From positions 1 through 15,024 of the forward strand of contig UROC01000048.1 of NCBI GenBank assembly GCA_900549345.1: a stretch of 15,024 nucleotides of DNA, read 5' to 3'. The stretch is from an uncultured Collinsella sp. (GTDB lineage Bacteria; Actinomycetota; Coriobacteriia; Coriobacteriales; Coriobacteriaceae). The number at the start of each line of letters is the position of its first letter. The stretch's first letter is position 1. The notes below the pieces were generated by a model. The model worked only from the letters and a program-made list of their open reading frames with translations, had not been told where the DNA came from and did not search any database. This document shows, one piece after another, positions 7,400 to 14,868 of the stretch. The translations under genes and the position numbers were made by a program.

Positions 7400-7413
7400 C
7401 TGGCATATGTCAG
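7400..7413. promoter_or_regulatory. Candidate operator 2 (upstream of the -35 box)
   Basis: CTGGCATATGTCAG, again one base from CTGACATATGTCAG. It sits just upstream of the predicted -35 box of the DUF134-NifX gene and about 87 bases before the thyA start on the other strand. The centre-to-centre distance to operator 1 is 53 bp, about five helical turns, so both sites face the same side of the DNA. Autoregulation by the DUF134 protein is the natural guess. Confidence 0.55.
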
Positions 7414-7459
7414 AAAATGAGGGCTTATGTTTGGGCTGTGGGGCCGCGTGCGCCTGGGC

Positions 7460-7465
7460 TACAAT
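7460..7465 (+). promoter_or_regulatory. Possible -10 element for thyA-folA
   Basis: TACAAT lies 34 bases before the thyA start and would place the transcript start near 7472. I see no good -35 hexamer at 16-18 bases upstream (TTGGGC at 7431 is 23 bases away), so the call is weak. Confidence 0.3.
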
Positions 7466-7499
7466 AAAAATTGCTTATAGGCGACTGACAGGAGGGTCA

Positions 7500-8348
7500 A
7501 TGAGCAAGGCTGATCAACAGTTTGTAACCATGTGCCGCGATATTCTGGACCATGGCACCACCACCGAGGGCCAAAAGGTCCGTCCGGTGTGGGAGGATGG
7601 CACCCCTGCCTATACCATTAAAAACTTTGGCGTTACGGCGCGCTACGACCTGCGCGAGGAGTTTCCCGCGCTTACCTTGCGTCGTACGGCCCTCAAATCT
7701 GCCATGGATGAGATCCTATGGATCTATCAAAAGAAGTCCAATAACGTGCATGACCTCAACAGCCATATTTGGGACGAGTGGGCCGACGAGACCGGCTCCA
7801 TCGGCAAGGCCTACGGGTATCAGATTGGCCAGAAGAGCCATTATACCGAGGGCGACTTTGACCAGATGGACCGTGTGTTGTACGACCTTGAGCATACGCC
7901 GTACAGTCGCCGCATCATGACCAACACGTACGTGTTTAGCGACCTTTCCGAGATGCACTTGTATCCGTGCGCCTACAGCGTGACGTATAACGTGACACAG
8001 CGACCGCAGGATGACAAACCGACGCTCAACATGATTCTCAACCAGCGCAGCCAGGACATTTTGGCCGCGAATAACTGGAACGTGTGCCAGTACGCCATCT
8101 TGCTGATGATGGTCGCGCAGTCGGTCGATATGATTCCCGGCGAGCTGCTGCATGTGATCGCCGATGCCCACATTTACGACCGTCATGTCGATATCGTCCG
8201 CGAGCTTATCGAGCGTCCGCAGTTTGCCGCGCCTAAGGTAACGCTTAACCCCGATGTACATGACTTCTATGCGTTTACGACCGATGATCTGATCGTCGAG
8301 GGCTATGAGCACGGCCCGCAGGTCAAGAACATCCCCATTGCGGTGTAG
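7500..8348 (+). CDS. thyA: Thymidylate synthase ThyA
   Basis: Makes dTMP from dUMP using methylene-tetrahydrofolate and releases dihydrofolate; 282 residues, normal for ThyA. The catalytic cysteine is C157 in LYPCAYSVTYNV, where most ThyA proteins have PPC; Tyr replaces the first proline. The dUMP-phosphate and nucleotide-binding stretch NQRSQDILAANNWNVCQYA follows, with R183, S184 and D186. The C-terminus ends IPIAV, as in ThyA proteins that close the active site with their last residues. Start ATG 7500 follows AGGAGG (7490-7495). Upstream in-frame starts back to 7185 run antisense through the DUF134 gene and add no family homology. folA follows nine bases after the stop, and DHFR recycles the dihydrofolate made here. 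Confidence 0.95.
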   Translation: MSKADQQFVTMCRDILDHGTTTEGQKVRPVWEDGTPAYTIKNFGVTARYDLREEFPALTLRRTALKSAMDEILWIYQKKSNNVHDLNSHIWDEWADETGSIGKAYGYQIGQKSHYTEGDFDQMDRVLYDLEHTPYSRRIMTNTYVFSDLSEMHLYPCAYSVTYNVTQRPQDDKPTLNMILNQRSQDILAANNWNVCQYAILLMMVAQSVDMIPGELLHVIADAHIYDRHVDIVRELIERPQFAAPKVTLNPDVHDFYAFTTDDLIVEGYEHGPQVKNIPIAV

Positions 8349-8357
8349 GTGACGCGC

Positions 8358-8876
8358 ATGACGTGTAAGCTTTCCGCCATTGTCGCCGTGTGTGACGATT
8401 GGGGCATTGGGTGCGAGGGTGACATGGTCGTGTCTAATCGCGCCGACATGCGTCATTTTGTGGCGCGCACCAAAGGCTGCCCGGTCATTATGGGACGCAA
8501 GACGCTGCTGAGTTTTCCCGGCGGGCGTCCGCTCAAGAACCGTCGTAATATCGTGCTCACGCGCGATGAGGACTTTGCTGCCGAGGGCGTCGACGTGGTG
8601 CATAGCGTCGACGAAGCGCTCACCGCGGTAGCCGATGAGCCCGTTGCGTGGGTGATCGGTGGCGGCGAGGTGTATCGGCAGTTTTTGCCGTATTGCGCCG
8701 AGGCCGAGGTTACGCATGACCATTGCGTGCATGACGTGGATACGTATTTTCCCGATCTTGATGCCGATCCCGCGTGGGAGATTGCGCGGCGTGGCGGTGT
8801 TGCCACGATTGCCTCGGGCGAGGGCGACGAGGGTGTCGATTATGAGTTCGTAACGTATCGTCGCGTTGAGGCGTAA
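8358..8876 (+). CDS. folA: Dihydrofolate reductase
   Basis: Reduces dihydrofolate to tetrahydrofolate with NADPH, completing the thymidylate cycle with ThyA just upstream. It has 172 residues. Visible motifs: AIVAVCDDWGIG at the N-terminus, acidic D30 in NRADMRHF (counterpart of E. coli D27), VIMGRKTLLSFPGGRPL for NADPH binding, and VIGGGEVYRQF with the GGG turn at 101-103. The tryptophan usual in the LPW segment is missing; the sequence reads GDMVVS. ATG 8358 was chosen because AGGTGA (8347-8352), overlapping the thyA stop, is correctly spaced. GTG 8349, directly after the stop, is an alternative adding three residues. Translational coupling to thyA is likely. Confidence 0.93.
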   Translation: MTCKLSAIVAVCDDWGIGCEGDMVVSNRADMRHFVARTKGCPVIMGRKTLLSFPGGRPLKNRRNIVLTRDEDFAAEGVDVVHSVDEALTAVADEPVAWVIGGGEVYRQFLPYCAEAEVTHDHCVHDVDTYFPDLDADPAWEIARRGGVATIASGEGDEGVDYEFVTYRRVEA

Positions 8877-8920
8877 ATCGTCCGGCGTGAACGGTATCAT
8901 CGGATTGTTTGAATGCATGG

Positions 8921-8939
8921 GGCGGCGCTTAGCGTCGCC
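8921..8939 (+). terminator. Possible hairpin terminator after folA
   Basis: GGCGGCGC (8921-8928) pairs with GCGTCGCC (8932-8939), eight positions with one wobble and a 3-base loop, followed only by TCGTTTGG. It sits 45 bases after folA. The T tract is poor, so it could instead be a simple structured spacer. Confidence 0.35.
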
Positions 8940-8985
8940 TCGTTTGGTATAGATGCGCTGTAAAGAAAGGTGCGGGCTGGCTGCT

Positions 8986-9900
8986 ATGACTGATGCCGTT
9001 GAGGTGCTGCGAATCGATTCGCTCGAGGACGAGCGGCTTGATGCCTACGTGCGACTGACCGAGCGTGAGCTGCGCTGCGTGCTGGAGCCGCAGAAGGGCA
9101 TTTTTATCGCCGAGAGTGCCAAGGTCATCGAACGTGCGGTTCGCGCCGGATACGAGCCGGCGAGCTTTCTTTTGGGCGAGCGCTGGCTCGACCAGATGAT
9201 GCCGCTGTTTGAGCGCCTGGCGGTACGCGAGGGCGCGGGTCCGGTTCCCGTGTTCGTTGCCTCGATGGAGCTTATGGAGCGTCTGACGGGTTTTAACGTG
9301 ACGCGCGGTGCGCTCGCGGCATTTCGTCGCCCGCGACAGATTCCGGTTGATGAGTTCTTGGGCGGCGTCGTCGAGGCGGCGGGGGGGCGCCCGGTGCGCG
9401 TGTGCGTGCTCGAGGGCATTGTCGACCATACCAATGTGGGCGCAATATTCCGCTCGGCGGCCGCGCTCAACGTCGACGGCATTTTGGTCAGTCCTACGTG
9501 TTGTGATCCGCTGTATCGTCGTTCGGCCCGCGTGAGCATGGGCACGGTGTTCCAGGTGCCCTGGACACGCATTGGCAGCGAAGCGCGCGTATGGCCGCAT
9601 GATGGGCTGGCGGCGCTACACGATGCCGGCTTTTCGTGTGCCGCTATGGCGTTGACGGATGATTCGGTGTCGCTGGACGATCCCGCGCTCCAGGAGATTG
9701 ACCGCCTGGCAATCTTTATGGGCACCGAGGGTGCTGGCTTGGGCGCCAAGACCATTGCAGGCTGCGACCGCGCCGTGCGTATTCCGATGGCGCATGGGGT
9801 CGATTCACTCAACGTGGCCGCGGCAAGCGCTGTTGCCTTTTGGCAGCTGTGCCCGCATGTGAGCAACGAGTACCACTACCAGCCGGGGCTGTATCACTAG
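8986..9900 (+). CDS. SpoU/TrmH-family RNA 2'-O-methyltransferase
   Basis: A SPOUT-class methyltransferase of 304 residues that likely methylates ribose in tRNA or rRNA with S-adenosylmethionine. The N-terminal third contains an RNA-substrate-binding-like region with FIAESAKVIERAV. The C-terminal knotted domain has all three SpoU motifs: NVGAIFRSA (N150), IFMGTEGAGLG (from about 243) and IPMAHGVDSLNVAAASA (266-282, N276). ATG 8986 is preferred by the length of the conserved part; an in-frame ATG at 8953 adds 11 residues without homology, and neither start has an ideal ribosome binding site. The exact RNA target cannot be read from the sequence. It stands alone between the thyA-folA unit and the exporter. 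Confidence 0.87.
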   Translation: MTDAVEVLRIDSLEDERLDAYVRLTERELRCVLEPQKGIFIAESAKVIERAVRAGYEPASFLLGERWLDQMMPLFERLAVREGAGPVPVFVASMELMERLTGFNVTRGALAAFRRPRQIPVDEFLGGVVEAAGGRPVRVCVLEGIVDHTNVGAIFRSAAALNVDGILVSPTCCDPLYRRSARVSMGTVFQVPWTRIGSEARVWPHDGLAALHDAGFSCAAMALTDDSVSLDDPALQEIDRLAIFMGTEGAGLGAKTIAGCDRAVRIPMAHGVDSLNVAAASAVAFWQLCPHVSNEYHYQPGLYH

Positions 9901-9908
9901 GCAGATAG

Positions 9909-9960
9909 TTAGCACCGGGCTCTGGTTCGGGGCGTTTCGGCCGACGTCGGTCGGTGCTAA
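9909..9960 (+). repeat. Inverted repeat/hairpin after the methyltransferase gene
   Basis: TTAGCACCG (9909-9917) and CGGTGCTAA (9952-9960) are exact reverse complements enclosing 34 bases. The interior includes the palindrome CCGACGTCGG (9941-9950). No T tract follows, so this is not a classical terminator. It could be a rho-assisted terminator, a structured leader for the exporter or a protein-binding site. Confidence 0.5.
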
Positions 9961-10025
9961 GCCGGTATTGGCTTTGGTCTTAAATTGCCGTTTTGTTGTT
10001 TGACGTACGCTGGTGGGGAGGGCGT

Positions 10026-11375
10026 GTGGCTAAGAAATCTACGGCTATCGATGTAACGCAAGGTGTCATTTGGCAACAGCTGCTGTCGCTGTGCGTCCCT
10101 ATCTTCTTTAGCTCGTTTTTTCAGCAGGCTTACACGCTTATTGGTACGTATATCGTCGGCCAGTTTGGCGGCAGGCTCGCGCTGGGTGGCATTCAAGCCA
10201 CGATGGTGCTCACCGAGCTCTGCATTGGCTTTTGCGTTGGCGTTGGCGCTGGCTGCGCGGTCATTACCGGTCAGTATTTTGGTCAGCACGATGATGAGCG
10301 ATTGAGTCGTTCGGTCCATACGGCCATGACGCTCGCGCTGGTGGGCGGTATCGTTTTCTCGATTCTTGGCATAGTGTTCGTTGAGCCCATGCTGGTACTT
10401 ATGAACACGCCGCATGAACTATTGGCCGAGGGCGTGGCCTATGCTCGTTGCTATTTTGCCGCCATGGTTGCGGCGCTGCTGCTCAATATGGGAACGGCGC
10501 TGCTGCGCGCCGTGGGCGACACACGCGGTCCTGCTGTGATCATTGCTTCCGGCTGCCTTGTTAATGCGGTGCTGGATGTCATCTTCGTTGCCGTGCTTCA
10601 TATGGAGGCGCTGGGCTGCGGCATCGCGGTGGCGCTGACCATTTGCTCCAACGCCACGATGATCGTGATTCGTATGATGCACGCTCCGGGTGCGTGGCGG
10701 CTTTCACTGTCCAAACTCTGCATTGATCCTGGCATTTGTAAGAGCATGATCTCGTGTGGTCTGCCGCTTGGCTTTCAGTCTGCTGCGTATTCGATTTCCA
10801 ACGTTTTGATTCAGGTGTCGGTCAACTCGTTTGGTGCCGATGTCACCACGGCGTGGGGTCTTTCGGGCCGTTTGGATGGCATTGTCTGGATGGTTACCGA
10901 GGCGCTTGGCGTTTCGATCACCACGTTCTCGGCACAGAACTTTGGCGCGCGCAACTACGAGCGCATGCGCAAGGGCTACCATACGTCGCTTGTGCTGTCG
11001 TTTATGCTCATTGGTGGCCTGTCTGCCGTGCTACTGGTGTTCTCGGGTCCGTTGTCGCGTCTGTTTGTCGACGATGCTTCGATTTCGGCCTACACCACGA
11101 CGATTCTTCATTTCATCGCGCCGTTCTACGCGATCTTCTCGATTATCGAAAACGCGTCCGGCTCCATCCGCGGCGCTGGCGTGAGCTTCCAGCCTATGAT
11201 GCTCACGATTTTTGGCACCGTCGTGCTCAGGGTGATCTGGGTGTTTGCGATTATGCCGTTCGATCCGTCGCTTGAGCACCTGCTGCTGGTTTACCCCGTA
11301 ACCTGGCTCATCACGGCCACGATGTTTACCATCTACCACCACAGCGGCAACTGGCTCGGCCGCGCCACCGCCTAA
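10026..11375 (+). CDS. MATE-family multidrug/sodium-coupled exporter
   Basis: Inner-membrane antiporter of 449 residues with about 12 hydrophobic segments arranged as two MatE halves. Half one contains VPIFFSSFFQQAYTLIGTYIVGQ (about 24-46) and GCAVITGQYFGQHD; half two contains GLPLGFQSAAYSISNVLIQ, then FSAQNFGARNYERM, the equivalent repeat signature. GTG 10026 was chosen because GGGAGG (10016-10021) precedes it; TTG 9993 would extend the protein by 11 polar residues without a ribosome binding site. Substrate cannot be predicted. There is no neighbouring regulator of the MarR or TetR type. It converges with the corrinoid adenosyltransferase gene, and its TAA overlaps the left arm of the large inverted repeat. 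Confidence 0.93.
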   Translation: MAKKSTAIDVTQGVIWQQLLSLCVPIFFSSFFQQAYTLIGTYIVGQFGGRLALGGIQATMVLTELCIGFCVGVGAGCAVITGQYFGQHDDERLSRSVHTAMTLALVGGIVFSILGIVFVEPMLVLMNTPHELLAEGVAYARCYFAAMVAALLLNMGTALLRAVGDTRGPAVIIASGCLVNAVLDVIFVAVLHMEALGCGIAVALTICSNATMIVIRMMHAPGAWRLSLSKLCIDPGICKSMISCGLPLGFQSAAYSISNVLIQVSVNSFGADVTTAWGLSGRLDGIVWMVTEALGVSITTFSAQNFGARNYERMRKGYHTSLVLSFMLIGGLSAVLLVFSGPLSRLFVDDASISAYTTTILHFIAPFYAIFSIIENASGSIRGAGVSFQPMMLTIFGTVVLRVIWVFAIMPFDPSLEHLLLVYPVTWLITATMFTIYHHSGNWLGRATA

Positions 11376-11461
11376 TGATCCGTAGGGGACGGAGGAAAAC
11401 GGATCATTGACCTGGCGATAAGGCAAAATGATCCGTTTTCCTCCGTCCCCTTCGGATCATT
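11374..11461. repeat. Large inverted repeat, 35-bp arms, between convergent genes
   Basis: Arms at 11374-11408 and 11427-11461 are reverse complements at 34 of 35 positions, around an 18-base spacer. Each arm is itself bounded by AATGATCCG and CGGATCATT. The left arm overlaps the exporter stop and the right arm touches the adenosyltransferase stop. It could fold into one long hairpin in either transcript and serve as a bidirectional terminator. The GGGGACGGAGGAAAACGGATC core is one I associate with dispersed repeats in Collinsella-like genomes (memory only). Confidence 0.85.
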
Positions 11462-11946
11462 TAGTATTCGATGCCTTGGCGGGCTAGGAGGCCTTCGTCG
11501 AAGTAATGTTTGACGGGGCGCATTTCGGTGACCAGGTCTGCCAGATCGGCGAGGGGCAGCAAGCCGCGGCCGGTGAGCACGAGCTCTGTGGTGGTCGGTT
11601 TCATCGCAATCAACGCTTCGACATCTTCGCGCGTCACAAAGCCCCGTCGCATGGCTTCTCCCAGTTCATCCAAGATCAGCATGTCTACCTGGCTAATCTG
11701 CTCGCGTGCGAGCTCCATGATCTGCGCGGCGCAAGTCTCGGGCGTGTCGCGGTCGGCCTGTACGATGCGTAGCCCCAGACGCGGCGCGGCATCGTGTTCG
11801 GCGCAGTGCAGCTTCTTTGCAAATTGCAGCATAAGTACGTTGAGCCCATAACCTGTGGCGCGCAAAGCCAGCCCCAAGGCGGCCGTGGTTTTGCCCTTGC
11901 CGTCGCCCGTGTAGATTTGAACCTTGCCGACTTCCAGTGATGCCAT
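11461..11946 (-). CDS. cobO: Corrinoid adenosyltransferase (CobA/CobO/BtuR family)
   Basis: Transfers the adenosyl group of ATP to cob(I)alamin or cobinamide to form the active B12 coenzyme. It has 161 residues, slightly short for the family. The atypical P-loop GDGKGKTT lies at 14-21 in VQIYTGDGKGKTTAALGLALRATG, and DMLILDELGEAM (88-99) forms Walker B. The C-terminal ELVLTGRGLLPLADLADLVTEMRPVKHYFDEGLLARQGIEY block is typical, including the final GIEY. ATG 11946 follows AAAGGA. No corrin-ring synthesis genes or B12 riboswitch are visible nearby, so salvage of imported corrinoids fits better than synthesis. The symbol is given by family similarity. Confidence 0.93.
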   Translation of the reverse strand: MASLEVGKVQIYTGDGKGKTTAALGLALRATGYGLNVLMLQFAKKLHCAEHDAAPRLGLRIVQADRDTPETCAAQIMELAREQISQVDMLILDELGEAMRRGFVTREDVEALIAMKPTTTELVLTGRGLLPLADLADLVTEMRPVKHYFDEGLLARQGIEY

Positions 11947-11993
11947 CTCTGTCCTTTCGTGCTCGGCGTCGGTTTATCGCCGTCCTGGTTGGG

Positions 11994-11999
11994 TATTCT
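11994..11999 (+). promoter_or_regulatory. Possible -10 element for ftsH
   Basis: TATTCT sits 25 bases before the ftsH start in the 77-base gap between the divergent adenosyltransferase and ftsH genes. The matching -35 region (around 11971-11977, GGTTTAT) is poor. Low-confidence call. Confidence 0.25.
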
Positions 12000-12023
12000 A
12001 GAAAGCATTATCAACCCCAGTAG

Positions 12024-13931
12024 ATGGAGTTCAAGCAGATGGAGATGGATGACAACAAACGTAGACGGAATATGATTCTCTACGTGCTCATCGCCTTCGT
12101 CGTCTACCTCGTGCTCTCGACCGTTCTGTTCCCCAACATCGGTCACACGCAGCAGATTACGAAGACCGATTACTCGACGTTTGTCAAAGCGCTCGATAAG
12201 AAGAGCGTCGACAAGGTCGAGTACAACACTGACGATTACACGATTTATTACACTAAAAAGGGCGAGGACGAGAACATCGCCTACAAGACGACCGGTGTGC
12301 CGAATGACGCGGGCTTTACCGATCGCGTGCTTGAGTCTGGCGCTTCGCTGGAGTCGGTCGTTCCCGACAAGAGCTCGGGCCTGATGACCTACTACCTGAT
12401 TACGCTCATTCTTCCCATGGCGATTTTCTTTCTGATTGGCTGGTGGCTCAACCGCCGCATGAAGAAGGCTATGGGCGATGACGGCCCGTCGATGAACTTT
12501 GGCGGCGGTGGTTTTGGCGGCGGCGGATTGGGCAAGTCCGGCGCGCGCGTGATCGCCTCCAAGGACGTGGGCGTGACCTTTAAGGACGTCGCCGGCCAGG
12601 AAGAGGCCAAGGAGTCCCTCAAGGAGGTCGTCGACTTTCTGGAGAAGCCGCAGCGCTACGAGGAGATCGGCGCCAAGCTGCCGCGCGGCGCTCTTCTTGT
12701 GGGCCCTCCGGGCACTGGTAAGACCCTGCTTGCCAAGGCTGTGGCCGGCGAAGCTGGTGTTCCGTTCTTTAGTATTTCTGGTTCTGAGTTCGTCGAGATG
12801 TTCGTCGGCCGTGGCGCTGCCAAGGTGCGCGATCTGTTTAAGCAGGCCAAGGAAAAGGCCCCGTGTATCGTCTTTATCGATGAGATCGATACCATCGGTA
12901 AGAAGCGTGACGGCGGTGGCTTTAGCGGCAACGACGAGCGCGAGCAGACGCTCAACCAGCTGCTGACCGAGATGGACGGCTTCGATAACCACAAGGGTAT
13001 CGTTGTGCTTGCCGCAACCAACCGTCCCGACAGCCTCGATCCCGCCCTGTTGCGCCCCGGTCGTTTTGACCGCCGCATCCCCGTTGAGCTGCCCGACCTG
13101 ACCGGACGTAAGAACATTCTTGAGCTGCATGCCAAGAGCGTGAAGACGCAGCCGCCGATCGATCTGACCGCGATTGCCCGCGCCACGCCCGGTGCCTCGG
13201 GCGCCGACCTGGCCAATATCATCAACGAGGGCGCGCTGCGTGCTGTCCGCGAGGGTCGCAAGCGCGCCACGCAGGACGATTTTGAGGAGTCGGTGGAGGT
13301 CGTCATCGCCGGCCAGCAGCGTAAGTCCACGGTTCTGTCCGACCACGAGAAACAGGTTGTTTCGTACCACGAGATCGGCCATGCCATCGTTGCCGCCCGC
13401 CAGAAGGGTTCTGCGCCGGTTACCAAGATCACCATCGTGCCGCGTACGAGCGGTGCTCTGGGCTACACCATGCAGGTCGAGGAGGATGAGCGCTTCCTGA
13501 CCACGCGCCAGGAAGTCCTGGACAAGCTCGCCGTCTACTGCGGCGGACGTGCTGCCGAGGAGCTGATCTTTGGCGAGATGACGACTGGCGCGGCCAATGA
13601 TATCGAGCAGGCCACCAAGCTCGCCCGCAACATGGTGACGCGCTTTGGTATGTCGGATGAGTTTGGCATGATGGCGCTCGGTACCGTACAGAATGCCTAC
13701 CTTAACCAAGACACGTCGCTCACCTGCGCCCCCGGTACGGCCGAGCGCGTCGACGCGATCGTCGCCAAGCTGATCGAGGATGCGCACGATCGCGCCCTGC
13801 AGATCCTCAAGGAGAACAAGTTTAAGCTCCATGAGCTGGCTCGTTATCTGTACAAGAAGGAGACCATCACGGGCGAGGAGTTTATGAATCTCCTCACGCG
13901 TGAGAATCCGCTGATGCCAAAGCAGCAGTAA
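12024..13931 (+). CDS. ftsH: ATP-dependent zinc metalloprotease FtsH
   Basis: Membrane-anchored AAA+ protease (635 residues) that degrades misfolded and regulatory membrane proteins as a hexamer. Order: basic N-terminus, TM1 about 17-36, extracytoplasmic domain to about 118, TM2 about 120-141, a Gly-rich linker, then the AAA module. That module has Walker A GPPGTGKT at 227-234, pore loop MFVGRGAAKVRDLF, Walker B IVFIDEID (D286/E287) and the second region of homology NRPDSLDPALLRPGRFDRR (about 333-351). The protease domain has HEIGH at 449-453 (zinc ligands H449, H453; catalytic E450) and third ligand D526 in ANDIEQ. Isoleucine replaces the usual alanine of HEAGH, and Arg replaces the Val of FVGVGA. 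ATG 12024 lacks a clear ribosome binding site; Met 6 and Met 8 are alternatives. Confidence 0.96.
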   Translation: MEFKQMEMDDNKRRRNMILYVLIAFVVYLVLSTVLFPNIGHTQQITKTDYSTFVKALDKKSVDKVEYNTDDYTIYYTKKGEDENIAYKTTGVPNDAGFTDRVLESGASLESVVPDKSSGLMTYYLITLILPMAIFFLIGWWLNRRMKKAMGDDGPSMNFGGGGFGGGGLGKSGARVIASKDVGVTFKDVAGQEEAKESLKEVVDFLEKPQRYEEIGAKLPRGALLVGPPGTGKTLLAKAVAGEAGVPFFSISGSEFVEMFVGRGAAKVRDLFKQAKEKAPCIVFIDEIDTIGKKRDGGGFSGNDEREQTLNQLLTEMDGFDNHKGIVVLAATNRPDSLDPALLRPGRFDRRIPVELPDLTGRKNILELHAKSVKTQPPIDLTAIARATPGASGADLANIINEGALRAVREGRKRATQDDFEESVEVVIAGQQRKSTVLSDHEKQVVSYHEIGHAIVAARQKGSAPVTKITIVPRTSGALGYTMQVEEDERFLTTRQEVLDKLAVYCGGRAAEELIFGEMTTGAANDIEQATKLARNMVTRFGMSDEFGMMALGTVQNAYLNQDTSLTCAPGTAERVDAIVAKLIEDAHDRALQILKENKFKLHELARYLYKKETITGEEFMNLLTRENPLMPKQQ

Positions 13932-13950
13932 TACTAGTTGCGCAGTGTCG

Positions 13951-13992
13951 ATCGCCCCATTTGAGTGTTCATCTCAAATGGGGCGATTTTGC
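13951..13992 (+). terminator. Rho-independent terminator after ftsH
   Basis: ATCGCCCCATTTGAG (13951-13965) and CTCAAATGGGGCGAT (13973-13987) form a perfect 15-base stem with a 7-base loop, followed by TTTTG. It begins 19 bases after the ftsH stop. It is the strongest terminator in the window and separates ftsH from the DUF523 gene. Confidence 0.88.
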
Positions 13993-14009
13993 GTGAGGAG
14001 AGTTGTTAT

Positions 14010-14471
14010 ATGAAGATCGTGGTAAGTGCCTGCTTGATGGGCGAGAGCTGTAAGTATAACGGGCTCGATAATTACCATCGCGAGTTGGTCGAGGCTTGCG
14101 ATGGTACGGGGACCGAGGTCTTACTGGTATGCCCCGAGGTTTTTGGTGGCCTGCCCACGCCGCGCAAGCCATCCGAGATTGTGGACGGTGAGGTCCGCAC
14201 CTGCGAGGGCATCTCGGTCGATTGCGAGTTTCGCCTGGGTGCCCAGCGCGCGCTCGATATGTGCGAGCACTTTGGCGGCCCGTCCGAGATCTCTGTGTGC
14301 GTCCTTCAGGACCGTAGCCCCTCGTGCGGCGCGGGTCGCGTCTACGATGGCACCTTTAGCGGTACGCTCACCGCGGGCAACGGTGTTTTTGTCGATCTGC
14401 TGCTGCGTCACGGGTACCGTGTGATTCCGGCTAGCGAGTTCGATCCCAGCATGCTGGAACATTGTCCATAG
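14010..14471 (+). CDS. DUF523 (TudS-like) iron-sulfur protein
   Basis: A 153-residue DUF523 protein. Family hallmarks are SACLMGESCKYNG at the N-terminus (C8, C14), LLVCPEVFGGLPTPRKPSEI (C41), and LQDRSPSCGAGRVYDG (C106). Characterised relatives (thiouracil desulfurase TudS) hold a [4Fe-4S] cluster on three cysteines and remove sulfur from thiolated uracil; C8, C41 and C106 are the likely counterparts, but the substrate here is unknown. ATG 14010 was chosen because GAGGAG (13995-14000) precedes it; extension to 13965 would run into the ftsH terminator hairpin. The last dozen codons overlap, on the opposite strand, the end of a recombinase remnant, so the native C-terminus may have been altered by an insertion. 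Confidence 0.88.
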   Translation: MKIVVSACLMGESCKYNGLDNYHRELVEACDGTGTEVLLVCPEVFGGLPTPRKPSEIVDGEVRTCEGISVDCEFRLGAQRALDMCEHFGGPSEISVCVLQDRSPSCGAGRVYDGTFSGTLTAGNGVFVDLLLRHGYRVIPASEFDPSMLEHCP

Positions 14472-14634
14472 CACTCGAACCCAACACTTCCTCACGGGTG
14501 ACCGTTTTGGCATCATCCGTGAAGTTTATATTGAGTACGACCCGGTCATCAAAGACGTAGACCGAGTTGACAGGCACGTACCCAGGCAGCCCCTCCCCGC
14601 GGCTCTCGCGCCCGGAACTGTCCACATCAGTGTA
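14431..14634 (-). pseudogene. C-terminal remnant of a large serine recombinase
   Basis: Minus-strand frame ending at TAG 14431-14433. It encodes YVPVNSVYVFDDRVVLNINF followed by TDDAKTVTREEVLGSS, which resembles the final beta-rich piece (VNSVYVYDDR...F-Y-G-KT-S--EV-GS) of large serine recombinases from conjugative elements. The catalytic resolvase domain and zinc-ribbon are missing: upstream the frame passes into antisense of the IS3 remnant. The last residues (AMDNVPACWDRTR) are antisense to the end of the DUF523 gene, so the gene tail seems to extend across the element border. The fragment is too short for certainty. Confidence 0.5.
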
Positions 14635-14644
14635 GCCAATCCAG

Positions 14645-14866
14645 TCCGCCAAGGGCTGCAGCTCGGACAACGCGGCGATGGAGGGCTTCTTCGGCCTGCT
14701 CAAGGAGGAGTTCTGGCACGGCAGGGACTGGTCGGACTGGACCCCCGCCCGCTTCATCGAGGAGCTCGGGGGCTGGATCGGCCGATACAATACGGAGAGG
14801 TGCAGCGATGCGCTCGGTGGCCGCACGCCGGCCGAGCTCCGCTCCGCGCTGGGAAGGGCCGCGTAA
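14645..14866 (+). pseudogene. IS3-family transposase OrfB, C-terminal fragment
   Basis: The frame from SAKGCSSDNAAMEGFFGLLK onward matches the end of the IS3/IS150-type integrase core. E in NAAMEGFF is the third acidic residue of the DDE triad; the two aspartates and the N-terminus are absent. The usual closing part WTPARFIEELGGWIGRYNTER, then SDALGGRTPAEL, follows, and TAA is at 14864-14866. Similarity stops at about 14645, and an in-frame stop lies at 14633, so the gene is 5'-truncated and cannot transpose by itself. From its first ATG (14678) only 62 residues could be made. Confidence 0.85.
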
Positions 14867-14868
14867 CG

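Noticed and set aside
14434..14471. WDRTR-ending peptide as a separate small gene
   Set aside because: It is only the antisense of the DUF523 3' end continued from the recombinase frame, with no start or ribosome binding site of its own.
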